This document shows, piece after piece, positions 42,044-51,319 of a stretch of 64,000 nt of DNA. The stretch comes from Cyanobium sp. Cruz-8D1 (GTDB taxonomy: Bacteria > Cyanobacteriota > Cyanobacteriia > PCC-6307 > Cyanobiaceae): positions 1-64,000 of the forward strand of contig NZ_JAGQCD010000007.1 of the NCBI RefSeq assembly GCF_024345975.1, read 5' to 3'. Under the pieces are notes generated by a model that was given only the letters and a program-made list of their open reading frames with translations, made no database searches and was not told the DNA's origin. Each line of letters begins with the position of its first letter. Within the stretch, counting starts at the first letter, position 1. Both the position numbers and the translations under genes were made by a program.

Positions 42044-42680
42044 TGCCGCGCCGCTCCAGTTCGGCCATCACCTGGGCCACCGAGTCGTCGAGGCTCTGCT
42101 CGCCGGTGGCCACCCGCAGCTCGGGGGCTTCGGGGGCTTCATAGGGACTCGAGATACCGGTGAATTCCTTGATCTCCCCGGCCCGGGCCTTGGCGTAGAG
42201 CCCCTTGGTGTCCCGTTGTTCGCAGACCTCCAGGTCGGCGGCGCAATGGATTTCCAGGAAATCGCCCGACTCCACCAGGTCACGGGCCCGTTGGCGGTCG
42301 GCCTGGAAGGGGGAGACGAAGGCGGTGAGCACCACCACGCCGGCATCCAGGAACAGCTTCGCCACCTCACCGATCCGGCGGATGTTCTCCTCGCGATCGG
42401 CGTCGGAGAAGCCCAGATCGCTGCACAACCCGTGGCGCACGTTGTCGCCATCGAGCACGTAACAGGCCAGCCCCTGCTCAAACAAGGCCGAGTTCACGGC
42501 ATTGGCCAGGGTGCTCTTGCCCGCTCCCGAGAGCCCCGTGAACCAGAGGATGGCGCTGCGGTGGCCCCGCTGGTGGGCCCGGGCGGCGCGGCTCACGGTG
42601 GAGTGGTGCCAGACGATGTTGGTGGCCTTGGACGGCGAGGTCATCTCGGACACAGAACGGACAGGAGCTTTGTGCCGCAT
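42018..42680 (-). CDS. cysC: adenylylsulfate kinase
   Basis: A 220-residue product; an inner ATG at 42644 is also possible. CysC phosphorylates APS to PAPS for sulfate assimilation. It has the block IVWHHSTVSRAARAHQRGHR, the P-loop ILWFTGLSGAGKSTLANAVN, LDGDNVRHGLCSDLGFSDAD, REENIRRIGEVAKLFLDAG, AFVSPFQADRQRAR with the mobile loop, and GLYAKARAGEIKEFTGISSP with the lid. Length and motifs are complete. It lies six bases downstream of the SUI1 gene on the same strand. Confidence 0.95.
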   Translation of the reverse strand: MRHKAPVRSVSEMTSPSKATNIVWHHSTVSRAARAHQRGHRSAILWFTGLSGAGKSTLANAVNSALFEQGLACYVLDGDNVRHGLCSDLGFSDADREENIRRIGEVAKLFLDAGVVVLTAFVSPFQADRQRARDLVESGDFLEIHCAADLEVCEQRDTKGLYAKARAGEIKEFTGISSPYEAPEAPELRVATGEQSLDDSVAQVMAELERRGIIPAPAEP

Positions 42681-42686
42681 TCTCCC

Positions 42687-43013
42687 CTACCCCCCCGCCT
42701 GCTTCGGGCGGAACCCCTGCACCTCCAGCTCGGCCAGGCTGAGGGCCACCTGGTCACCCTGGAGTTCGATCACCCCGTCTTTGAGGGTGCCGCCGGTGCC
42801 GGCGCGGGTCTTGAGCCGCTGCAGCAGGGCGCGCGCCTCGGCATCTGGAATGTCCAGCCCCGTGATCGCCGTGACCAGCTTGCCGCCCTTGCCCGCCTTG
42901 GTGCGCTGCACCCGCACGCGCTGCTGGGCCCGGGCCACGCCAGGGCCGCCAGGGGCCGGAGGCCGCTGCAGGCTCTCTGAGCCGCTGAATTCCCTCCAGC
43001 CGCCTTTAGGCAT
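42687..43013 (-). CDS. SUI1/eIF1-like translation factor
   Basis: A 108-residue product with a polar start and the conserved core VRVQRTKAGKGGKLVTAITG, LQRLKTRAGTGGTLKDGVIE, LQGDQVALSLAELEVQGFRP. This matches YciH/SUI1-family proteins, which resemble eukaryotic eIF1 and are thought to affect initiation fidelity. The start is overlapped for eight bases by the upstream PhyH gene. Adjacency to cysC is a common cyanobacterial order. Confidence 0.92.
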   Translation of the reverse strand: MPKGGWREFSGSESLQRPPAPGGPGVARAQQRVRVQRTKAGKGGKLVTAITGLDIPDAEARALLQRLKTRAGTGGTLKDGVIELQGDQVALSLAELEVQGFRPKQAGG

Positions 43014-44016
43014 GGTTGCGGACCTCCCTGAAGAGCTGCTGCATGCGGCGGCCGGCGGCGGAGACCAGCCGGGAAGGCAGCGAGCGGGGGCGCATCATTT
43101 CGGGCAAGGTCGGCGGTTCGGAAAAGTCGACGCCCTCCCCGACGCGATGGCGGGCCAGGGCCTTGTGGTTGGCGGCGGCCGTGTAGTGGCAGACGTAGGA
43201 GCGGCGGGTGAGCGAGGGATCGCCCATGGGGGTGCCGCCGTGAATCAGCGCCCCATGCCAGATCAGCAGATCGCCGCGCCGGGGCAGGTAGATGCTCGGT
43301 GACCAGCCCTGCTGGCGGATCAGGGTCTCCAGGTACTGGCCGTACCCCGCGGCCGTCTGGGGGTCGGTGTCGCGGCTGGCGAGAATTCCACCCTGGTGCC
43401 AGTCGTAAAACTGATGGCCTTCCAGGAGATGGGAGCCCTTGTAGTAAACGAGCGGTCCGGCCTGATCGCTGATGTCTTCCAGGGGAATCCAGGCGGCGGC
43501 CAGATGGCCCAGCCGCTTGTGATGGTGAACGTAGGAGAAATCCTGGTGCAGCGATTGCTCGCTGCTTTTCCAGAAGGTGAGCGATTGGATCAGGGCCGGT
43601 GCCGATCCGAACAGCTCGTCGAGAAACCGGATGATGGGCTCTGAGAAGGCAAGGTCGCGGGCTGAATCGAAGTAGCGATGCAGGTCATTGAGCTTGAGCC
43701 CGGGGCCCGCCTGCCGCAGATCCGTGATACCCAGTTTTGGCAGATTGCGCAGCACCCTGGCTTCGTAGTGATCCACCTTGCCGTCGATGCCGATCATGCC
43801 GTGCAGCAGGGACGTCTGGGCCAGGCGTGGCAGGGCGTCCAGGTCGGCGTCGATCCGATCGAGGAGATCAGAGTCGATCACCTGGGGAAAGATGATCACA
43901 CCGTCTCGAAGGAAGTGCAGCATCTCCGGTGAGTAAATCTGGCCCGCCACTTCGGGTTTCTGGCGATGCAACCGTTCCGCCAGTGTCAGGGACGAGAGGT
44001 AGTGGTGGGGAAGCAT
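43006..44016 (-). CDS. phytanoyl-CoA dioxygenase (PhyH) family oxygenase
   Basis: A 336-residue Fe(II)/2-oxoglutarate-type oxygenase. Iron ligands are likely His and Asp in SLHQDFSYVHHHKRLGHLAA and a distal His in RGDLLIWHGALIHGGTPMGD, with the following RRSYVCHYTAA carrying the co-substrate Arg. The N-terminal part (LRDGVIIFPQVIDSDLLDRI) is the usual helical cap. Substrate is unknown; it could be a lipid or a small secondary metabolite. It stands divergent from trpB and overlaps SUI1 by eight bases. Confidence 0.88.
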   Translation of the reverse strand: MLPHHYLSSLTLAERLHRQKPEVAGQIYSPEMLHFLRDGVIIFPQVIDSDLLDRIDADLDALPRLAQTSLLHGMIGIDGKVDHYEARVLRNLPKLGITDLRQAGPGLKLNDLHRYFDSARDLAFSEPIIRFLDELFGSAPALIQSLTFWKSSEQSLHQDFSYVHHHKRLGHLAAAWIPLEDISDQAGPLVYYKGSHLLEGHQFYDWHQGGILASRDTDPQTAAGYGQYLETLIRQQGWSPSIYLPRRGDLLIWHGALIHGGTPMGDPSLTRRSYVCHYTAAANHKALARHRVGEGVDFSEPPTLPEMMRPRSLPSRLVSAAGRRMQQLFREVRNHA

Positions 44017-44112
44017 CTCTGGCGTTCGTTTGGAACGGGGTCGGCACCCACTGCCGCCCGTGATTCTGCCGGGCCCATCGGAATCCCAGGGTCCGTCCCA
44101 GCCATGCCGGGT

Positions 44113-44148
44113 GGTGCCTCCCTACTCTGGACCATCCCCGTAGGCACC
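44113..44148 (+). promoter_or_regulatory. inverted repeat just before the trpB start
   Basis: GGTGCCT (44113-44119) and AGGCACC (44142-44148) are perfect 7-bp complements 22 bases apart. The second arm ends four bases before the trpB GTG and would include any Shine-Dalgarno sequence. This could limit initiation. No leader peptide rich in Trp codons was found. Confidence 0.35.
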
Positions 44149-44152
44149 GCCG

Positions 44153-45412
<1,260 letters not shown>

Positions 45413-45522
45413 TCGGCACCGGTCACCGCGCCGGGCAGGCACTGGCCAAGCTCTGGGGCCTGGGATGGGGACGCGGGATCGGAAACTCGACGTAAGCTCG
45501 GCTTCCATACTGGCGAATCGCC

Positions 45523-46806
45523 ATGGCGAAGCACACGGCTGATCGCCAGGGCCATGATCGGCTGGACCGCCTTCTTCTTCTCGCCTTCGGCCTTGCGTTC
45601 GCGGCCCGTCTTGCTGAGCGCCTGGTTTATGTGTTCCACCTCGCCGGGAGAACACTCGATTTCACGACGAACTATGGACTCACGGAGTGGTTGACCAACT
45701 ACGCCGGAGGTTTTCAGCGCAGGGGTTTGCCGGGCGCCTTCATCCATGGGCTGTATGAACAATTGGGTGTGGCGCCCAATGCCAGCATTGTCACGGCCTG
45801 CATCATTCTTTATGCCGTCTTCAGTGTTTATTTGTGGCGTCGATCTGCCGGCATCGTGCCCCGATGGGTCCTGCTGTCAACCCCCCTGCTCGGCTATCCA
45901 GTGTTCATCGATCGCATCCTGATTCGTAAGGATCTTCTTGTTCTGCTGCTGTTGGCCTGGGCGGTGCGGTTGATCTGTTCCCAGCGGCAGCCCTGGCATG
46001 GGTTCCTGGCGGGCCTGGTTCTGGCGGTGGGGATCCTGTCCCATGAGGTCATCGCCTTCCTGGCCCTGCCTTCGTTCTCGGCTCTGATCCTCCTGCGTGC
46101 CCTGGCCGGGGGCCGTTCCGGTGTGACCTGTGTCGTCCGTCGTGTCACGACCAGCCTGACCTGGCTGGTACTTCCGCTCCTATCCCTGGCTGCGGTGCTG
46201 TGGTTCCGAGGCACGAACTCCCGGGTTCAGGCCATCGCCCAGTCCTGGAGGGGCGCCTTCGATCCGGGTGTCCTTTTCCCTGGACCCCAGGGGGCCATCG
46301 CCTGGCTTTCGCTTCCAGCCGAAAAGTACATCGCCGATTCCCAGGGCGTGCTGGCCGAGCTCCATTACGGCGTCCCGCTCTGGTTGATCGTTCTCCTGGC
46401 CAGCGTCAGTGGTGTCGTTCTGCTGGCGGCGGTGATCGGACGCCAGTCGCGGATCCGTGCCTGGTTCTTTGTGGCGGCAGCCCTGCTGCAGTTTCTCTGC
46501 ATGGCGCCCGTCTTCTTCTCCGCCTGGGACCATGGGCGCTGGGTGATTCTTTGTCTGATGTCGGCCTTCATTCTCGCCATTGAAATCCCATTGGACTGGC
46601 AACAGACATGGGCCTCACTCTCCAGATTTCCACCGCGACTTCAAGCTGTCGTCCTGCCGGTATGGATCGCCCCTGTGGGATTTGCGTTCTGGGGAATTCA
46701 GGTGGTTTCTTGGAGCGTCTATGGCTGGCTTGCCAGCGCACCCGTCGGTCTGCTGCTGCAGGTCTATTTCTACCTGCGAACGCTTGGGATGGAGCGTCCC
46801 TTCTGA
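45523..46806 (+). CDS. polytopic membrane protein, unrecognised
   Basis: A 427-residue product with at least ten hydrophobic segments: about residues 14-32, 52-66, 83-105, 112-130, 133-150, 157-177, 183-200, 223-238, 285-305, 312-330, 338-356, 370-395 and 402-420. An N-terminal polar stretch is followed by LAERLVYVFHLAGRTLDFTT. No transporter or glycosyltransferase signature was recognised, though the layout resembles membrane-embedded GT-C or O-antigen-type proteins. Codons ending in T and A are more frequent than in the neighbours. It is probably an accessory gene. It converges with the Anbu gene seven bases away. Confidence 0.75.
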   Translation: MAKHTADRQGHDRLDRLLLLAFGLAFAARLAERLVYVFHLAGRTLDFTTNYGLTEWLTNYAGGFQRRGLPGAFIHGLYEQLGVAPNASIVTACIILYAVFSVYLWRRSAGIVPRWVLLSTPLLGYPVFIDRILIRKDLLVLLLLAWAVRLICSQRQPWHGFLAGLVLAVGILSHEVIAFLALPSFSALILLRALAGGRSGVTCVVRRVTTSLTWLVLPLLSLAAVLWFRGTNSRVQAIAQSWRGAFDPGVLFPGPQGAIAWLSLPAEKYIADSQGVLAELHYGVPLWLIVLLASVSGVVLLAAVIGRQSRIRAWFFVAAALLQFLCMAPVFFSAWDHGRWVILCLMSAFILAIEIPLDWQQTWASLSRFPPRLQAVVLPVWIAPVGFAFWGIQVVSWSVYGWLASAPVGLLLQVYFYLRTLGMERPF

Positions 46807-46813
46807 TCCTGCC

Positions 46814-47599
46814 TCAGAGCGGGTCCTGCTCCCAGGGGAAGCGGGGCAGTTTGTTGAGCCCTTCCTGCATGTGGCGGGCCCATACATCCATGGTGTGCTG
46901 GATCTCCGGGGCCTCCTTTTCGAGTTTGAGGTGACGGCTTACCTTGAACTCGTCGCGGCGCACCAGGGCGATCTCGAAGGGTGGCCCGACGGTGAGATTG
47001 GAGCGTCGGGTGACGATCTCCGACACCAGGCAGAGGCGCGCCGCATCCTCGAGGGAGAGGTCGGGGCGGCCGATGTAATCGAGGGGGGGCTTGCCGTACT
47101 TGGTTTCGCCGATCTGCAGGAAGGGCGTGTCGGCGGTGGCCATGATCGCGTTCCCCTGGGGATACACCATGTAGAGCCCGTGGGGCTGGCCGGCGATCTG
47201 GCCGCCGAGGATGAAGCTGGCCTCGCCGCTGGCTCCCGCCTGGCGCAGGTTGGGATTGAACTCCTTCTGGACCATCACATTGAGCCGGCCGATGTAATCG
47301 GCCACCTCAAACAGATAGCGGGCGGTGAGCATGCTCGGTCCGGCTGGGGTGTCGTCCGGGCGGCCCCACTGGGGGCTGGGGCCGGCGCCATGGTTCTCGA
47401 TGTCGCGGCGGATGCGGTTAAGCACGGCCTGGGTGGTGCCCAGATTGCCGGCCGCCATCAGCACGAACAGCCGATCAGGAGCCGGCGCCAGCACATGCAT
47501 CTTGCTGTAGCTGGAGATGTAATCCACGCCTGCGTTGGTGCGGGAGTCGGAGGCGAACACCAGGCCGCTCTGGAGCAGAAAACCGAGGCAATAGGTCAT
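46814..47599 (-). CDS. Anbu-type bacterial proteasome homologue
   Basis: A 261-residue Ntn-hydrolase. It starts MTYCLGFLLQSGLVFASDSR; after Met removal Thr2 would be the nucleophile, as in Anbu/HslV-like peptidases. TNAGVDYISSYSKMHVL, the FVLMAAGNLGTTQAVLNRI strand, ASFILGGQIAG and QIGETKYGKPPLDYIGRPDL are typical of the family. Anbu assembles into an open-ring particle and its cellular role is unresolved. Its start overlaps the hrcA stop by one base, so the two are co-expressed. The usual Anbu neighbours (alpha-E, ATP-grasp, transglutaminase) are not here. Confidence 0.88.
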   Translation of the reverse strand: MTYCLGFLLQSGLVFASDSRTNAGVDYISSYSKMHVLAPAPDRLFVLMAAGNLGTTQAVLNRIRRDIENHGAGPSPQWGRPDDTPAGPSMLTARYLFEVADYIGRLNVMVQKEFNPNLRQAGASGEASFILGGQIAGQPHGLYMVYPQGNAIMATADTPFLQIGETKYGKPPLDYIGRPDLSLEDAARLCLVSEIVTRRSNLTVGPPFEIALVRRDEFKVSRHLKLEKEAPEIQHTMDVWARHMQEGLNKLPRFPWEQDPL

Positions 47600-48642
47600 C
47601 AGCTGAGCAGTCTCTCCAGAATCGAGGCCACCGACTGGACCGCCGCGCGGGCGGTGGCATAGGCCATGCGCATCGGCCCCACCAGGGCCACCTGGCCGCG
47701 ACCGCCGTGGCCCGTCCGGTAGGTGGCCTGGACCACGGCGCACTGCCCGAGGGCCGCATGGGGATGCTCCGTGCCGATCAAGATGGCGTGGCTGGCGATC
47801 GCCTCGGGGTTGTCGCTGAGCCCCAGCAGGGCGCGGGGGCCATGCTCCACGAGCTGCACCACCGGAAGCAGGCTGGAACTGTGGCTGAATTCGGGCTGGG
47901 CCAGCAGCCCCCCCAGGCCGGCCGCCACGACGGCGTCGAGCTCCTCGCCGCGGATGCGGCTGTGGCTCTCCAGGGCCTGGCGCAGCAGGCCGCCGCTGCG
48001 GCGCAGTTCGGCCGGCAGCCGCTCCCAGGGGATGCGGCCGTCGCCGCTGGCGCGGAGCTGCTGGTTGCACCAGCGCTCCAGGATGGGCAGCTCCTCCTCC
48101 AGGCCGGCGCCAAGGCGCAGGTTCAGGCTGGTGCTGAAGTCGGGCCCCTGGACGAGGAACACCAGCAACCGGTCGCCGCTGGGCACGAGCCGCACCGCCT
48201 GCAGCAGGGGGCTGGGGCGCTGGGGGCGGGTGATCAGGCTGAGCAGGCCGGTGAGGTCGGCCAGGCGGCGGGCCAGATGCAGCAGCAGATCATCCAGGGC
48301 GGCCCACTGCAGGCTGATTCCGGCCAGCTCCCGCTCCAGCTGCAGGGCGGCCGCCCCCGGGGCTGGCAGCAATTGATCGACGTACAGGCGATAACCCCGC
48401 TGGCTGGGGATCCGGCCGGCGGAGGTGTGGGGCTGGGTCAGCAGGCCGCGCTGTTCCAGGGCCCCCATGGCCGTGCGCACCGTGGCGGGGCTGGCGGGCA
48501 GCCCGAAACGTCGCACCAGCGTGTGGCTGCCCACGGGCTCGACGGTATCCACGTAGTGCCGCACCGTGGCCCGTAGGACCTCCTGTTGTCGGCGCGGCAG
48601 CGTGTCCAAGGACGGGGGGAAAACAGCAAAGAAATCGATCAT
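47599..48642 (-). CDS. hrcA: heat-inducible transcription repressor HrcA
   Basis: A 347-residue product. HrcA represses groESL/dnaK-type genes at CIRCE operators. The winged helix spans LPRRQQEVLRATVRHYVDTV, EPVGSHTLVRRFGLPASPAT, VRTAMGALEQRGLLTQPHTS and AGRIPSQRGYRLYVD. The C-terminal GAF-like region has HAILIGTEHPHAALGQCAVV and VALVGPMRMAYATARAAVQS, the family end. The sequence is intact. No CIRCE element was recognised nearby. The stop overlaps the Anbu start. Confidence 0.94.
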   Translation of the reverse strand: MIDFFAVFPPSLDTLPRRQQEVLRATVRHYVDTVEPVGSHTLVRRFGLPASPATVRTAMGALEQRGLLTQPHTSAGRIPSQRGYRLYVDQLLPAPGAAALQLERELAGISLQWAALDDLLLHLARRLADLTGLLSLITRPQRPSPLLQAVRLVPSGDRLLVFLVQGPDFSTSLNLRLGAGLEEELPILERWCNQQLRASGDGRIPWERLPAELRRSGGLLRQALESHSRIRGEELDAVVAAGLGGLLAQPEFSHSSSLLPVVQLVEHGPRALLGLSDNPEAIASHAILIGTEHPHAALGQCAVVQATYRTGHGGRGQVALVGPMRMAYATARAAVQSVASILERLLS

Positions 48643-48687
48643 TAATCCTAGGTAGGTGAGGTCCCTTCCCAGGCCCGTCAGGTGCGC

Positions 48688-49050
48688 TCAGTAACGGGGA
48701 ACCAGGGGATCCACCTCCCGGCTCCAGGCGTCGATGCCCCCCTTCAGGTTCCAGACCTCCCCAAAGCCCTGGTCCTGGATCAGCCAGCAGCCGAAGTCCC
48801 AGCTGCGGATGCCGGCATGGCAGAGCACCACCACTGGCTGCTGCCGGTCGAGCAGGGTCTCCAGTTGCGGCAGCCACTCCCGGTGGCGACTCAGGGGCAG
48901 ATGCAGCACCTCGAGGGGCAGTTTGGCCAGGGCCAGTTCGCCGTCTTCGCGCACGTCGACGATCCGGAGCGGCTCCCCCGCCTCAAGGCGCCGTTGCAGG
49001 TCCGTGGCGGTGAGGGTGCGGGGGGTCCCCGGGCGGTTCGGCTCGTCCAT
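48688..49050 (-). CDS. single-domain rhodanese
   Basis: A 120-residue product starting MDEPNRPGTPRTLTATDLQR. It has the rhodanese pattern LRIVDVREDGELALAKLPLE and the active-site loop VVVLCHAGIRSWDFGCWLIQ with Cys as sulfur carrier, then GFGEVWNLKGGIDAWSREVD. It probably transfers sulfane sulfur in the cytoplasm. The open frame upstream to 49281 is shadow. It lies 45 bases upstream of hrcA on the same strand but with no overlap. Confidence 0.9.
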   Translation of the reverse strand: MDEPNRPGTPRTLTATDLQRRLEAGEPLRIVDVREDGELALAKLPLEVLHLPLSRHREWLPQLETLLDRQQPVVVLCHAGIRSWDFGCWLIQDQGFGEVWNLKGGIDAWSREVDPLVPRY

Positions 49051-49104
49051 GGCGGGCGTCGGAGGGGGGGTGGCGTCAGGATGGTCCCATCCTGCTGAGA
49101 ACGC

Positions 49105-50724
49105 ATGAAGGCCCGCCCTTTCCTGGCGGTGCTGCTGGCCCTGGTGCTGGTGGTGTTCGGACTGGGGCTCGGTGGCTGGTGGCTGGTGTGGCAACGCAGC
49201 GCCCTGCGGCTGCAGCGCCTGCCGCTGGTGGTCCCGCGGGCGGCCCAGTTCGTGCCCAGGGATGCGCCCCTCAGCTTCCACCTGTTCAGCGACGGCGACC
49301 AGCCCCTGGACTACGCCCGTGCCGTCGCCCCGCCCCGCCAGCGACGCCAGGCAGCCGAGGCGGTCGGCCGGCTGCGTGACGGGGCCTTCGCCGCGGCGGG
49401 CCTCGACTACGACAGTGAACTGCGCTCCTGGCTGGCGGCGCCGGTGGGTCTGGCCCTGTTCGAGGCGGACTCAGCCATCGCAGCAGGGGGCTCCAGGGGG
49501 GGCTGGCTGCTGGCCCTGGGCAGCCGTGACGACGACGGCGCCCGCCTGTTCTTGCAACGGTTCTGGCAGACCCGCAGCCTGGCGGGCACCGATCTTCAGA
49601 TCAGCACCTACAGGGGCATGGGGCTGATCAGCGGCAAGGGCGCCCTGCTGGGCCGGACACCGATGCCGCTGGCCACGGCTCTGGTGGATGACGACCTCGT
49701 TCTGATCGCCTCGGGGCGGGGGGTGCTGGAGCAGGCGCTGGATGTGTCCCAGATCCCTGAACTCAACCAGGCTGGCCAGGCGTCCTTCCAGGAGGGGCTC
49801 AGGCGGCTCGGCACCGGTGCCGCCCTGCTCCAGGCCGCCCCCGGCGCCCTCGAGCGCTGGCTGGGGCTGCCGCTGCCGGCCCCCGCCGACCAGCGGCCCG
49901 GCGCGCTGCTGCTGGCCCTGCGACCCGAGGGGCCAAGCCTGCGGCTGTCCGCCCTGCTGGGGCTGCCGCCGGAGATCGCCCTGCCGGAGGTCGGCGCCGA
50001 CGCCGGCCTTGGCCAGGCCCTGCTGGCCGCCCTGCACCGTCCGGCCTCCAGCCTCGCCCTGGTGCAGGATCCCGCCAGCCTCGCCATGATCCCCCTGCTG
50101 CGGCCGCTGCTTGCCCGCCTGGTGGGGGCGGCGGATGCGGCAGGTCCGGTGCCCGCCCTGGTGGTGGGGTCCGACGGGGGGCCGCTGCTGGCGGCAGCCA
50201 GCGGCGATCGCTGGCTGCTGGGCACGGCGGCCGATCGCCCCGATCCCTCGGTGCTGGAGGCGGCCCTGGCGGTCGATGGCCTGATCGCGGCGCCCCTGGA
50301 GGTCGACGGCCACCCGTTGCTGGCCTGGACGCGGCTGCAGGCCGTCCCGGGCCGCCGCGACGGCAGGTCGGAGAGGTCGGAGCAGCTGCAGGCGCCGCTG
50401 CTGGGCTGGCGCTGGCAACGGGGCGAGCAGGCCTGGTGGGGCGAGTCCCTCGGCCAGCTGGAGAGCCTGGATGGACCTGAGGCGAAGGGGGCCGGCCGCC
50501 TGCAGGGGCAGCTGGAGGCCCTTGCCGTTCCGGAGGCCCCCCTGCAGTGGGCCCTCGACGGTCCGCGGGCCCGCGAGGTGCTGGCGTCCTGGCGGCCGTG
50601 GCAGCGCCTCACCGCCCTGGCCGGGGGCCCGCTCAGTGAGCCCGTCACCGGCCTGGCTCTGGCTCTGGGGGGAGAGCCAGGCGTCCTGGTGCTGGAAGCT
50701 CGCCTCGACTTCGGAGGATCCTGA
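49105..50724 (+). CDS. DUF3352 family membrane-anchored protein
   Basis: A 539-residue product with an N-terminal hydrophobic anchor (FLAVLLALVLVVFGLGLGGW). The long, Ala/Leu-rich remainder has the DUF3352 features: FVPRDAPLSFHLFSDGDQPL near residue 50 and LAAPVGLALFEADSAIAAGG near 110. Later come the repeated PASSLALVQDPASLAMIPLL and VPALVVGSDGGPLL strands. The family is cyanobacterial with unknown function. It is followed two bases later by sixA. Confidence 0.85.
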   Translation: MKARPFLAVLLALVLVVFGLGLGGWWLVWQRSALRLQRLPLVVPRAAQFVPRDAPLSFHLFSDGDQPLDYARAVAPPRQRRQAAEAVGRLRDGAFAAAGLDYDSELRSWLAAPVGLALFEADSAIAAGGSRGGWLLALGSRDDDGARLFLQRFWQTRSLAGTDLQISTYRGMGLISGKGALLGRTPMPLATALVDDDLVLIASGRGVLEQALDVSQIPELNQAGQASFQEGLRRLGTGAALLQAAPGALERWLGLPLPAPADQRPGALLLALRPEGPSLRLSALLGLPPEIALPEVGADAGLGQALLAALHRPASSLALVQDPASLAMIPLLRPLLARLVGAADAAGPVPALVVGSDGGPLLAAASGDRWLLGTAADRPDPSVLEAALAVDGLIAAPLEVDGHPLLAWTRLQAVPGRRDGRSERSEQLQAPLLGWRWQRGEQAWWGESLGQLESLDGPEAKGAGRLQGQLEALAVPEAPLQWALDGPRAREVLASWRPWQRLTALAGGPLSEPVTGLALALGGEPGVLVLEARLDFGGS

Positions 50725-50726
50725 CC

Positions 50727-51251
50727 ATGGCGCCGCACACCTGGGAGCTGCTGCTGCTGCGCCACGGCATCGCCGAGGAACGCAGCCCCACCCGAACGGA
50801 TGCGGGGCGAGAGCTCACCGCCGCCGGCCGGGCCCGCACCCGGGCGGTGCTGGAGCGGGCCAACCGCCTGGGTCTGCGTGCCGATCGGCTGTTCTCCAGT
50901 CCCCTGGCCCGCGCCTGGCAAACCGCGGAGATCGCCCGGATGGTCGGCCTGGCCCCTGCCATCGAACTGGCCCAGGCCCTGGAGCCCGGCGGCGATCCCC
51001 TGCCCCTGCTGCAGGGCTGGCTCACCCAGGGCGGTGCTTCGCCATCCTGCCGCCTGCTGCTGGTGGGCCATGAGCCGGATCTGGGGCTGCTGGCGTCCCG
51101 CCTCCTCGGGGCCCCGCCTGGCGCCATCGCCTTGCGCAAGGCAGGCCTGGCGCTGCTGCGCCTTCCGCTGCTGGAGGTTGGCAGCTCGCTCGCCGGCAAA
51201 GCCGGTCTGGAGTGGCTGATGCGCCCCAGGCTCTGGCTTCCCCGCCCCTGA
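50727..51251 (+). CDS. sixA: phosphohistidine phosphatase SixA
   Basis: A 174-residue histidine-phosphatase-superfamily protein. The phospho-acceptor motif is ELLLLRHGIAEERSPTRTDA, with RLFSSPLARAWQTAEIARMV and LLVGHEPDLGLLASRLLG carrying the second His. SixA removes phosphate from phosphohistidine proteins; in cyanobacteria the target is not known. It begins two bases after the DUF3352 stop. Confidence 0.88.
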   Translation: MAPHTWELLLLRHGIAEERSPTRTDAGRELTAAGRARTRAVLERANRLGLRADRLFSSPLARAWQTAEIARMVGLAPAIELAQALEPGGDPLPLLQGWLTQGGASPSCRLLLVGHEPDLGLLASRLLGAPPGAIALRKAGLALLRLPLLEVGSSLAGKAGLEWLMRPRLWLPRP

Positions 51252-51319
51252 GCCGGCAGCGGGCGCTACGTCAGGTGACGGTTCCTGCTCCTAAGTTCTT
51301 CTCATCCACAGGAAGCGGT

